A DNA stretch of 6,367 nucleotides from Deltaproteobacteria bacterium (GCA_022545745.1 JACZQL010000083.1:1-6367), one strand, 5' to 3'. Positions 1-6,367 are shown, counted from the first letter of the stretch. The notes: generated by a model from the sequence alone, not told the origin. Made by a program: numbers and translations.

Positions 1-93
1 GGCAGCGCGTTTCCCCAGCTTGGTTGCCTGGATGGCCGCCTTCTGTCCCGCTGGGCCCGACCCAATGACCGCTAGATCATACCGTTCATTCAT
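1..93 (-). CDS. sthA: Si-specific NAD(P)+ transhydrogenase (SthA-like), N-terminal fragment
   Basis: Partial gene; only the first 31 codons lie in the window, reading leftwards from an ATG at 93-91 and still open at base 1. The peptide begins MNERYDLAVIGSGPAG and continues QKAAIQATKLGKRAA. This is a beta strand followed by the FAD-binding GxGxxG fingerprint (G11-S-G-P-A-G16) and its helix, as at the N-terminus of the glutathione reductase/dihydrolipoamide dehydrogenase flavoprotein family. The GSGPAGQKAA wording with the following KLGKR is typical of soluble pyridine nucleotide transhydrogenases, which move hydride between NADH/NAD+ and NADPH/NADP+ in the cytosol. The redox-active or replaced cysteine region that separates SthA from dihydrolipoamide dehydrogenase and mercuric reductase is outside the window, so the exact member is inferred. 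No strong Shine-Dalgarno is visible before the ATG; a second ATG sits out of frame at 89-87. The 117 bases between it and the atpC stop hold the atpC terminator and no convincing promoter, although a GATAAT box (minus strand, 107-102) lies close to the start. Confidence 0.66.
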   Translation of the reverse strand, partial: MNERYDLAVIGSGPAGQKAAIQATKLGKRAA

Positions 94-186
94 CCCGTTT
101 AATTATCTACCTTATGCATAGGAAAAGACCAACGCCCGTCAGCCTCAAACACCGGGGGTGAGCCTGGATAGCGTTTCAAGACGGGT

Positions 187-220
187 AAAAAACAGGAAGG
201 GTGGGCGGGTTTACCTCCTG
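187..220 (-). terminator. Probable Rho-independent terminator of atpC
   Basis: Read on the minus strand, CAGGAGG (220-214) pairs with CCTTCCTG (200-193), leaving one bulged base and a 13-base loop. The stem is followed at once by six T residues (192-187). The atpC stop codon (213-211) lies inside the loop, so the terminator overlaps the end of the gene. A competing pairing exists: GTGGGCG (minus strand, 237-231) with CGCCCAC (207-201), which would use bases of the first loop. The stem is short and the loop large, so strength is uncertain, but the position and T run fit termination directly after atpC. Confidence 0.5.
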
Positions 221-627
221 GTCTCGCCCTCGCCCACTTGGATACGGACTAGCGCACGTCGAAGGGCAGCTTGAGTGGCGATGAACTCCTGGTCCTCAGG
301 GTTCAACTCCTCCATCTTTTTTTCCGCCCTCTCCCGCGCGCTCTGGGCGCGTTCTACATCGATTTCGTCCTCATACTCTGCGGTATTGGCCAGAACCGTC
401 ATTTCGTTGTTCAGGACCTCGGCATACCCACCGGTTAAGGCAAGGCGGACCCGATCTGCCCCTGCCTTATAGCTCATTTCTCCAATATCCAGTGTGGTTA
501 AAAACGTGATGTGATTTGGCAAAACGCCCAGTTCACCCAGGGTTCCGGGCACTGTAACCTCGTCCACCTCCTGCTCCAGCAGGAGCCGGCTGGGAGTGAC
601 CAATTTCAATAAGACCTTTTCTGCCAT
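211..627 (-). CDS. atpC: F1Fo ATP synthase epsilon subunit
   Basis: 138 residues, a normal length for bacterial epsilon. It is part of the central stalk of F1 with gamma and can hold back ATP hydrolysis. Residues 4-85 form the N-terminal beta-sandwich, with the family signatures GELGVLPNH (31-39) and LTGGYAEV (64-71). Residues 88-135 form the C-terminal helical hairpin, rich in Ala, Arg and Glu (RAQSARERAEKKM, then QAALRRALVRI). I89-D90-V91-E92-R93-A94 matches the I/LDxxRA motif linked to ATP binding in the epsilon C-terminal domain. The start is the ATG at 627-625; a purine-rich AAGGGATGG (minus strand, 646-638) lies about 10 bases upstream, a little far for a Shine-Dalgarno. atpC normally ends the atp operon just after atpD, but here the upstream neighbour is divergent glgE, so the gene stands alone. 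It has its own promoter and terminator candidates, which suggests monocistronic expression. Confidence 0.97.
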   Translation of the reverse strand: MAEKVLLKLVTPSRLLLEQEVDEVTVPGTLGELGVLPNHITFLTTLDIGEMSYKAGADRVRLALTGGYAEVLNNEMTVLANTAEYEDEIDVERAQSARERAEKKMEELNPEDQEFIATQAALRRALVRIQVGEGETRR

Positions 628-669
628 GAGTCTATGACCATCCCTTGGGTAAATTGCGTGTGACGAGTG

Positions 670-698
670 ATTCTAAGGGATGCACGGTCAGCGGTCAA
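670..698 (-). promoter_or_regulatory. Sigma70-type promoter of atpC
   Basis: On the minus strand TTGACC (698-693) and TAGAAT (675-670) each match the consensus at five of six bases and are separated by exactly 17 bases. Transcription would start near 663, giving a leader of about 35 bases before the atpC ATG. This is the best promoter match seen in the intergenic regions. It supports atpC being transcribed independently of the other ATP synthase genes. The -35 box overlaps a tandem TGACC repeat (697-693 and 690-686, 7-base period), a possible regulator contact. Confidence 0.6.
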
Positions 699-723
699 TA
701 GCACCTCCCAGGCCCATCCCTAT

Positions 724-743
724 GCCTGCCCTATAGGGCAGGC
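724..743. promoter_or_regulatory. Perfect 20-bp palindrome between divergent atpC and glgE
   Basis: GCCTGCCC-TATA-GGGCAGGC reads the same on both strands with no mismatch. It sits near the middle of the divergent intergenic region, 25 bases beyond the atpC -35 box and about 50 bases before the candidate glgE -35 box. In DNA it could be a two-fold symmetric operator for a dimeric regulator serving both promoters. In RNA it would fold into an 8-bp GC-rich stem with a TATA loop. The following plus-strand bases (TCCCTTTCC) are only a poor T tract, and the minus strand has none, so an active intrinsic terminator is less likely. A relic terminator from an earlier gene order is an alternative. The symmetry is seen directly; the function is inferred. 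Confidence 0.5.
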
Positions 744-792
744 TCCCTTTCCTCTCATACGATCCAGTTACGTAGATGTGCACAAATGTACC

Positions 793-821
793 TTGACGGG
801 TTTAAAAGTAAAGAGGAAAAT
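793..821 (+). promoter_or_regulatory. Candidate promoter of the glgE-treS/mak-malQ operon
   Basis: TTGACG (793-798) is a five-of-six match to a -35 box. With a 17-base spacer it is followed by GAAAAT (816-821), a four-of-six match to a -10 box. Transcription would begin near 828, about 32 bases before the glgE ATG. The stretch 801-832 is AT-rich compared with its surroundings, which suits promoter melting. It is weaker than the atpC promoter, so an activator or an alternative sigma factor could be involved; no specific one can be named. Confidence 0.35.
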
Positions 822-859
822 TGAGGATTAAACTCAGAGTGAGATGTGACCGGTAGAAG

Positions 860-2848
860 ATGGGCCAGCTCGAAAGAGGAAGAAAACGGGTAGTCATTGA
901 GGGGGTGCGGCCTGAGGTCGATGGGGGTCGTTTCCCCGCAAAGCGGGTCGTGGGGGAGAGGGTTGTGGTCGAAGCGGACATTTTTGCGGATGGTCATGAT
1001 GCCATCTCTGCTTTGCTGCAGTACCAAAAAGAAGGGGATGTGGAATGGAAAGAGGTCCCCATGGTGCACCGAGTCAACGACCGTTGGCGCGGTGATTTTG
1101 AGGTTTCAGAAGTTGGCTGTTACCGTTACACCCTCCTCGCTTGGATCGATCCCTTCAAGTCATGGCGAGAAAGCCTGATCAAGAGAGTGGAAGTGAAACA
1201 AGACGTCACCGTGGACATTTTAGTAGGAGCCGACCTCCTGGTGGGAACCAGCCAATGGGCGTCGGGGGGTGATAAGAGAAAACTGCTAGCCTATGCCAGT
1301 GAGCTGCGGTCGGGCTCATTGAACCGAATCGAAAGGGGCCTGGACGAAAACCTATACGTGATCATGTCAAAGTACCCGGACAAACGGGCTGCAACTCGTT
1401 ACGACAAGGAACTGGTGATTGTGGTGGATCGAGAGACGGCCCGCTTTAGCACGTGGTATGAGATGTTTCCTCGATCGTGCACCTCTCAGCCAGGCAAGCA
1501 CGGTACCTTTAAGGACTGCGAAAAGCGTCTCGATTACATTGCAGGTATGGGGTTCGACGTGCTCTATCTGCCTCCCATTCACCCCATCGGTCAGACCCAC
1601 CGCAAGGGTAAGAACAATACCCTCAAGGCTGCGGCCAAGGATCCGGGCAGTCCGTGGGCCATTGGTGGAGTCGAAGGGGGACACAAGGACATCCATCCCG
1701 ACCTGGGAACTCTAAGTGACTTCAAGAAACTTATTAAGAAGGCCAATGATTGCGGCATCGAGATCGCCTTGGACATCGCCTTTCAATGTTCACCCGATCA
1801 TCCTTACGTCAAAGAGCACCCGGACTGGTTTCGTAAGCGTCCCGACGGGACTATTCAATACGCCGAGAACCCGCCGAAAAAGTACCAGGACATTTACCCC
1901 TTGGAATTTTCAGGTGAACAATGGCGCGAGATCTGGGATGAGCAGATGAGTGTGGTCCTGTTCTGGATCGAACAGGGCGTTCGAACCTTCCGCGTGGATA
2001 ACCCTCACACCAAGCCGTTCCATTTTTGGGAGTATCTCATTAACGGTATCAGGAGAGATTACCCCGACGTCATCTTCCTCGCGGAGGCCTTCACCCGTCC
2101 CAAAGTGATGTATGGCCTAGCCAAGCTTGGATTTTCGCAGTCCTACACCTATTTCACCTGGCGCAACACCAAGAGGGAGCTCACTCAGTACTTCACGGAG
2201 GTTACCCGAACCGATTTGCGCGATTTTTTTAGGCCCAATCTATGGCCCAACACACCGGATATTCTAACCGAGTATCTCCAGTCGGGAGGTCCCCCAGCCT
2301 TTATGACGCGGCTGGTCCTGGCGGCAACCCTGGGGGCTAACTACGGGATCTACGGACCCGCCTTTGAGCTCTGTGAGAACCGTCCTATGGAGGCCGGGAG
2401 CGAAGAGTACCTCAACTCAGAAAAATTCGAGATTAAGCATTGGGACATCCATCAAGCTGACAGTTTAAAAGAACTTATCACCAAGGTGAACCGCATCCGC
2501 AAGGAAAATGTGGCACTGCAAAGCGACTGGAGTCTTCTCTTTCACCCAGTCGATAATGACCGGCTCATCTGCTACAGCAAGCAGACCGAGGATTTCAGTA
2601 ACGTCATCCTGGTGGTGGTGAACCTGGACCCCTATCATACCCAGTCGGGTTGGGTCGAGCTGCCCCTTGAATTTCTTGGTGACGATCCGGAAAAACCCTA
2701 TCAGGTCTATGACCTTCTAACCAACGCCCGCTACCTCTGGCATGGCAAGCGGAACTATGTAGAGCTCAACCCCCAGGCGATTCCTGCACACATTTTCCGG
2801 GTACAGCACGGCCTTCGGACGGAACGGAATTTCGATCACTTCATGTAG
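860..2848 (+). CDS. glgE: Alpha-1,4-glucan:maltose-1-phosphate maltosyltransferase GlgE
   Basis: 662 residues, close to actinobacterial GlgE (about 660-700). This cytosolic GH13 subfamily 3 enzyme transfers maltosyl from alpha-maltose 1-phosphate to the non-reducing end of alpha-1,4-glucan, releasing phosphate. Residues about 10-185 are the N-terminal beta domain typical of GlgE (RVVIEGVRPEVDGGRFPAK near the start). The catalytic barrel spans roughly 200-560, and a C-terminal beta domain follows. Catalytic residues are intact: nucleophile D380 in FRVDNPHTKP, acid/base E409 in FLAEAFTRP and D467 in NTPDILTEY. The pocket motif NPPKKYQ (337-343) keeps the N..K.Y pattern (N337, K340, Y342), and N381 follows the nucleophile. 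By family knowledge these contact the substrate phosphate and separate GlgE from amylases. An in-frame TAG at 854-856 rules out any earlier start. The ATG has no clear Shine-Dalgarno. It is the first gene of the plus-strand operon, one base ahead of treS-mak, which makes its donor substrate. Confidence 0.96.
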   Translation: MGQLERGRKRVVIEGVRPEVDGGRFPAKRVVGERVVVEADIFADGHDAISALLQYQKEGDVEWKEVPMVHRVNDRWRGDFEVSEVGCYRYTLLAWIDPFKSWRESLIKRVEVKQDVTVDILVGADLLVGTSQWASGGDKRKLLAYASELRSGSLNRIERGLDENLYVIMSKYPDKRAATRYDKELVIVVDRETARFSTWYEMFPRSCTSQPGKHGTFKDCEKRLDYIAGMGFDVLYLPPIHPIGQTHRKGKNNTLKAAAKDPGSPWAIGGVEGGHKDIHPDLGTLSDFKKLIKKANDCGIEIALDIAFQCSPDHPYVKEHPDWFRKRPDGTIQYAENPPKKYQDIYPLEFSGEQWREIWDEQMSVVLFWIEQGVRTFRVDNPHTKPFHFWEYLINGIRRDYPDVIFLAEAFTRPKVMYGLAKLGFSQSYTYFTWRNTKRELTQYFTEVTRTDLRDFFRPNLWPNTPDILTEYLQSGGPPAFMTRLVLAATLGANYGIYGPAFELCENRPMEAGSEEYLNSEKFEIKHWDIHQADSLKELITKVNRIRKENVALQSDWSLLFHPVDNDRLICYSKQTEDFSNVILVVVNLDPYHTQSGWVELPLEFLGDDPEKPYQVYDLLTNARYLWHGKRNYVELNPQAIPAHIFRVQHGLRTERNFDHFM

Positions 2849-2849
2849 A

Positions 2850-5800
2850 ATGGCACTGACACACAGGTCTCATCTCCATAGAAGATCCAAGAGTTCGGAA
2901 GAGTTCTGTTTGGACGACGAGCCGCTCTGGTACAAAGACGCGGTCATTTACCAGCTTCACGTCCGGGCCTTCTGTGACGGGAACGGAGACGGGATAGGCG
3001 ATTTCAAAGGTCTGACGGAGAAGTTGGATTATCTCCAGGACCTGGGTGTCACGGTGCTCTGGTTACTTCCCTTTTATCCCTCGCCATTACGGGATGACGG
3101 TTACGATATTTCCGACTACACGAGCGTTCATCCCAACTACGGGACCCTGGGCGATTTCAAGGGGTTCCTCAGGGAAGCCCATCGGCGTGGTCTTAGGGTG
3201 ATCACCGAGCTGGTCATCAATCACACCTCCGATCAACATCCCTGGTTCCAACGGGCTCGGCGAGCTGAGCCCGGCAGTCGTCAGCGCGACTACTATGTCT
3301 GGAGTGACACGCCGGAGAAGTACCAAGAGGCAAGAATCATTTTCCAGGACTTCGAACCGTCCAACTGGTCGTGGGATCCCATGGTCAAGGCCTACTACTG
3401 GCATCGGTTTTATTCCCATCAGCCTGATTTAAACTTCGATAACCCCGAGGTCAAAAAGAAGGTCTTTGGTTGGGTGGATTTCTGGATGGGCATGGGTGTG
3501 GATGGTATGCGACTCGATGCCGTTCCCTACCTTTACGAACGAGAAGGAACCAACTGTGAAAACCTGCCTGAGACCCATGCCTTCTTGAAAGAGCTTCGGC
3601 ACTACATCGATGGAAAATACAAAAACCGAATGCTTTTGGCTGAGGCCAACCAGTGGCCGGAGGACGCGGTGGCATACTTCGGCGATGGGGACGAATGCCA
3701 GATGGCCTTTCATTTCCCGGTCATGCCGCGTCTGTTTATGGCCATCCATATGGAGGATCGATTCCCCATCTTCGATATCCTCGACCAGACACCCGAGATT
3801 CCTGAAAACAGTCAGTGGGCCCTTTTCCTGCGCAACCATGATGAGCTGACGTTGGAAATGGTTACGGATGAAGACCGTGACTACATGTACAAGGTCTATG
3901 CCAATGATCCTCAGGCACGGATCAATCTGGGTATACGCCGACGGCTGGCCACTCTGTTGGGAAACAATAGGAGGAAAATGGAGCTGATGAACAGTCTTCT
4001 CTTTTCCCTTCCCGGGACCCCGGTGATTTATTACGGGGACGAGATCGGCATGGGAGACAATATCTATCTCGGCGATCGAAACGGTGTGCGCACCCCGATG
4101 CAATGGAGCGCTGATCGAAATGCCGGTTTTTCACGGGCGAACCCGCAACGCCTTTACCTGCCGGTCATCATTGACCCCGAGTACCACTATGAAGCTCTCA
4201 ACGTGGAAGCGCAGCAGCGGAACCTCCATCTGCTTCTGTGGTGGATGAAGCGGCTCATTCTGCTGCGTAAGCGATTCCAGGCCTTCGGACGAGGATCCAT
4301 TGAATTCCTCTATCCGGAAAATAAGAAAGTTCTTGTTTTTATCCGTCGCCTCAACGATGAGATCCTCCTGGTGGTGGCCAACCTCTCACGGTTTGTCCAA
4401 TTTGCAGAGCTGGATCTGTCCTCTTTTGAAGGCATGGTACCCATGGAACTGTTTGGTCAGACAGATTTTCCCCCCATTGGCCGTTTGCCTTATTTTCTAA
4501 CCCTAGGCCCGCACACGTTTTACTGGTTCAAACTGGAGCCTCCCCGCGCCCCTGAGGTGGATACGACCGATGGCCCAACCGAGCTGCCACTGCTCGAGAT
4601 GTCAGGCCCGTGGGATCGGGAACTGGACGAAGGGACGAAACTTGGACTGGAAAAACATTTGGCTGCTTACCTCAAGACCTGTCGCTGGTTTGGGGGCAAG
4701 GCTCGACCCGTGAGGTCAGTCAAAATTGTTGACTCGATCCCGGTCTCCTTTGATGGAACCAGGGCCTGGCTGAACATCCTGGAGGTCCAGTATGGAGACG
4801 GACGCCCCGAGACTTATCTTTTGCCCCTTGCCTTTGGGACGGAAGAACAGGCCGTCCAGCTGAGTCAGGACACTCGCAATGCGGTCGTGGTACGAGTGCA
4901 GATGAAGGACGGAGAACAGGATTCGGAGGGAATTCTTTATGACGCCTTTTTCGATGAGAGCTTTTGCCAATCACTGCTCGATGCCATATCCCGTCGCAGA
5001 TGCATCAAAGGGAAGTCGGGAGAGATGGTGGCGTCACACTCCCGTGCCTTTCGCAAAGTTCGGGGTTCCGAAGACATGTCTCTCGAGTCTTCCCTCCTGA
5101 AGGCTGAACAGAGCAACACCTCAGTCATTTATGGAAATCGTTTGATACTCAAAATGTTCCGGCGTCTTCACGAAGGAATAAACCCCGAACTGGAGATTGG
5201 ACACTTCACTGCGGAGAGGACTTCCTTTCATCACGTTCCACCCCTGGCCGGCGCCCTCGAGTACCGTGGAAACCAGGGAGAACCCATCACCCTTGGTATC
5301 CTTCAGGGTCTCGTCTCAAATCAGGGGGATGCCTGGCAGTATACCCTGGAGTGTTTGGCACGCTACTTTGAAGACGCATTGACAAGAAAGCAGGTGGAGG
5401 TGGCCAGCCTGTTTTTGCCGCGGGAAGAGCTGCTGGATTGGGTGGAAAAAGAAATCCCCCCCCTAGCCCAGGAAATTATTGGATCCTATCTATCCTCGGC
5501 GCGACTCTTGGGCCAACGGACGGGCGAGCTCCACGTGGCTCTGGCCTCGGGCCAGGAAGATCCTGCCTTTGCCCCTGAACCGTTTTCGCCCTTTTATTGC
5601 CGCTCCTTGTATCAGAGCATGAGAAGTTTAGCGGACCAAGAGTTGGACCTTCTTGCCAGCCGCTTAAGGGGGCTGCCTGAAATGGTTCGAGCCGAAGCTG
5701 AAAAGGTTTTGCATCTCAAGAAGGAAATCTTAAACAATTTGCATGTGCTTCTCGAAGAGAAATTTACTGCCAAGCGGATTCGCTGCCACGGGGATTACCA

Positions 5801-6233
5801 CCTGGGCCAGGTGCTTTATACTGGGAAAGACTTTGTCATCATTGACTTTGAAGGTGAACCCTCCCGTTCGGTGAGCGAGCGTCGTCTCAAGGGATCGCCT
5901 CTCAGGGACGTTGCCGGTATGCTCCGGTCTTTCCACTACGCCGCCATTTCGAAGTTGAAAAGCGGAGAATTCCGACCAGAGGATAAGCCCGAGCTCGAGA
6001 CCTGGGCTCGCTTCTGGTACTTCTGGGTCAGCGTTGGCTTCCTGCAGTCCTATTTCAATGCGACTCGGAAGACACTGTTTGTTTCCGAGTCCGGGGAGGA
6101 GATCAAGACCCTGCTGGACATCTACCTTCTGGAAAAAGCCATCTATGAGCTTGGCTATGAGCTCAACCATCGACCAGACTGGGTCCATGTCCCGCTGCAG
6201 GGCATCTTAGAATTGGTGTCACCGGTTGACTGA
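2850..6233 (+). CDS. treS: Trehalose synthase-maltokinase fusion (TreS-Mak)
   Basis: A 1127-residue bifunctional protein. Residues about 25-560 are trehalose synthase (GH13 subfamily 16, trehalose/maltose interconversion): LWYKDAVIYQLHVRAF (26-41), DGNGDGIGDF (43-52), ELVINHTSDQHPWF (from 120), GMRLDAVPYL with nucleophile D223, LLAEANQWP with acid/base E265, and LRNHDE with D331. Residues about 560-600 are a Pro/Glu-rich linker. About 605-1120 is maltokinase (ATP-dependent maltose to maltose 1-phosphate), with an aminoglycoside-phosphotransferase-like fold: CRWFGGKARPV (from 611), probable ATP-binding K768 in RLILKMF, catalytic D982 in CHGDYHLGQV and metal-binding D999 in IIDFEGEP. Both active sites look intact. 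The ATG is one base after the glgE stop and has no nearby Shine-Dalgarno, suggesting translational coupling. The first 24 residues (basic, HRSHLHRRSKSS) are extra relative to most TreS, and an in-frame TTG at 2910 after GGAAGAG is an alternative start. The product feeds maltose 1-phosphate to GlgE. Confidence 0.95.
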   Translation: MALTHRSHLHRRSKSSEEFCLDDEPLWYKDAVIYQLHVRAFCDGNGDGIGDFKGLTEKLDYLQDLGVTVLWLLPFYPSPLRDDGYDISDYTSVHPNYGTLGDFKGFLREAHRRGLRVITELVINHTSDQHPWFQRARRAEPGSRQRDYYVWSDTPEKYQEARIIFQDFEPSNWSWDPMVKAYYWHRFYSHQPDLNFDNPEVKKKVFGWVDFWMGMGVDGMRLDAVPYLYEREGTNCENLPETHAFLKELRHYIDGKYKNRMLLAEANQWPEDAVAYFGDGDECQMAFHFPVMPRLFMAIHMEDRFPIFDILDQTPEIPENSQWALFLRNHDELTLEMVTDEDRDYMYKVYANDPQARINLGIRRRLATLLGNNRRKMELMNSLLFSLPGTPVIYYGDEIGMGDNIYLGDRNGVRTPMQWSADRNAGFSRANPQRLYLPVIIDPEYHYEALNVEAQQRNLHLLLWWMKRLILLRKRFQAFGRGSIEFLYPENKKVLVFIRRLNDEILLVVANLSRFVQFAELDLSSFEGMVPMELFGQTDFPPIGRLPYFLTLGPHTFYWFKLEPPRAPEVDTTDGPTELPLLEMSGPWDRELDEGTKLGLEKHLAAYLKTCRWFGGKARPVRSVKIVDSIPVSFDGTRAWLNILEVQYGDGRPETYLLPLAFGTEEQAVQLSQDTRNAVVVRVQMKDGEQDSEGILYDAFFDESFCQSLLDAISRRRCIKGKSGEMVASHSRAFRKVRGSEDMSLESSLLKAEQSNTSVIYGNRLILKMFRRLHEGINPELEIGHFTAERTSFHHVPPLAGALEYRGNQGEPITLGILQGLVSNQGDAWQYTLECLARYFEDALTRKQVEVASLFLPREELLDWVEKEIPPLAQEIIGSYLSSARLLGQRTGELHVALASGQEDPAFAPEPFSPFYCRSLYQSMRSLADQELDLLASRLRGLPEMVRAEAEKVLHLKKEILNNLHVLLEEKFTAKRIRCHGDYHLGQVLYTGKDFVIIDFEGEPSRSVSERRLKGSPLRDVAGMLRSFHYAAISKLKSGEFRPEDKPELETWARFWYFWVSVGFLQSYFNATRKTLFVSESGEEIKTLLDIYLLEKAIYELGYELNHRPDWVHVPLQGILELVSPVD

Positions 6234-6238
6234 AGGTT

Positions 6239-6245
6239 AGAGGGA
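6239..6245 (+). promoter_or_regulatory. Ribosome binding site of malQ
   Basis: AGAGGGA lies 8 bases before the ATG at 6254, a good Shine-Dalgarno at normal spacing. It supports that ATG as the true start. It is the clearest ribosome site in the operon; glgE and treS-mak have none this good. Confidence 0.6.
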
Positions 6246-6253
6246 TCATCCAG

Positions 6254-6367
6254 ATGAATCAGCTTTATCAACTAGCCCGCCTTTATAACCTGCAGACGGC
6301 GTATACCGATGGGATGGGCCATCGAAGGCAAGCATCGCCGGAATCGATACTGCAGGTTCTTCGGGCC
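6254..6367 (+). CDS. malQ: 4-alpha-glucanotransferase (amylomaltase) MalQ, N-terminal fragment
   Basis: Partial gene; 38 codons are visible and the frame is open at the right edge. The peptide starts MNQLYQLARLYNLQTAYTD and ends RRQASPESILQVLRA. The pattern 'LARLxxxQTAYxDxxGxRRxASPExxLxVLRA' is the usual opening of GH77 amylomaltases, ahead of the catalytic barrel. These cytosolic enzymes transfer alpha-1,4-glucan segments between maltooligosaccharides and release glucose. The start is the first ATG after the treS-mak stop, 20 bases downstream with a good Shine-Dalgarno and no intervening terminator, so it is probably the third gene of the same operon. Its likely role is reshaping short glucans made or released by the GlgE route. 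The GH77 catalytic residues are outside the window; the family call rests on this N-terminal signature and the neighbourhood. Confidence 0.82.
   Translation, partial: MNQLYQLARLYNLQTAYTDGMGHRRQASPESILQVLRA

Noticed and set aside
131..175. Interrupted inverted repeat (AACGC ... GCGTT with CTCA/TGAG inside) before the transhydrogenase gene
   Set aside because: The arms are short and interrupted, inner pairings compete, and no T run follows on the minus strand; not enough to call a terminator or riboswitch.
639..682. Inverted repeat CATCCCTT (639-646) / AAGGGATG (675-682) that could hide the atpC ribosome site
   Set aside because: The distal arm overlaps the -10 box and spacer of the best atpC promoter, upstream of the predicted transcript start, so it would not be in the mRNA. 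The arms are 8 bases and 28 bases apart.
755..1069. Minus-strand open frame (104 codons) over the intergenic region and the 5' end of glgE
   Set aside because: About two thirds is antisense to glgE, the sequence resembles no family, and it would run through the glgE promoter region; treated as a shadow.
2222..2233. Run of seven T in glgE resembling a slippery frameshift site
   Set aside because: A -1 slip would meet TAG at once, no downstream stem was evident, and the reading frame is intact through the FFRPN codons.
3429..4103. Long minus-strand open frame (224 codons) opposite the TreS catalytic domain
   Set aside because: It lies entirely antisense to strongly conserved TreS motifs, shows no recognisable domain and has no visible ribosome site; it is explained by codon bias of the real gene.
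5456..5463. Run of eight C in the maltokinase part, a possible sequencing or frameshift hotspot
   Set aside because: The frame is continuous and the conserved kinase motifs follow in the same frame, so there is no sign of an error.
5730..6188. Minus-strand open frame (152 codons) opposite the maltokinase active site
   Set aside because: Antisense to the conserved HGDYHLGQ and DFEGEP motifs with no family resemblance; a shadow frame.

Overview
The window comes from a bacterial chromosome. Gene density is high, codon use is moderately GC-rich, and every long reading frame matches a bacterial family. I cannot name the organism. A GlgE-pathway cluster containing a fused TreS-maltokinase and malQ, next to an isolated ATP synthase epsilon gene, fits a Gram-negative, non-model lineage (for example the Nitrospirota, NC10/Methylomirabilota or former deltaproteobacterial groups). 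That placement is a low-confidence inference.

Left part (1-627, minus strand): the first 31 codons of an FAD-dependent pyridine nucleotide oxidoreductase, most like the soluble transhydrogenase SthA, run off the left edge. Upstream of it lies a complete atpC (F1Fo ATP synthase epsilon subunit). atpC appears to be its own transcription unit. It has a good sigma70-like promoter (TTGACC-17-TAGAAT, minus strand, 698-670) and a stem followed by six U residues overlapping its stop codon. The usual upstream partner, atpD, is absent.

Middle (628-859): a divergent intergenic region holds the atpC promoter, a perfect 20-bp palindrome (724-743) and a weaker plus-strand promoter candidate (793-821).

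Right part (860-6367, plus strand): three tightly packed genes form a probable operon: glgE (maltosyltransferase), a 1127-residue treS-mak fusion (trehalose synthase plus maltokinase), and the start of malQ (4-alpha-glucanotransferase), which runs off the right edge. By established biochemistry, TreS interconverts trehalose and maltose, Mak phosphorylates maltose to maltose 1-phosphate, and GlgE transfers the maltosyl unit onto an alpha-1,4-glucan. MalQ can disproportionate the resulting or degraded maltooligosaccharides. The operon therefore encodes a trehalose-to-glucan route plus a glucan-remodelling enzyme; no branching enzyme is visible.

The pathway is known, so I do not see a clearly new system. 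The points most worth a second look are the stand-alone atpC unit, the intergenic palindrome, and the operon composition (fused treS-mak with malQ).
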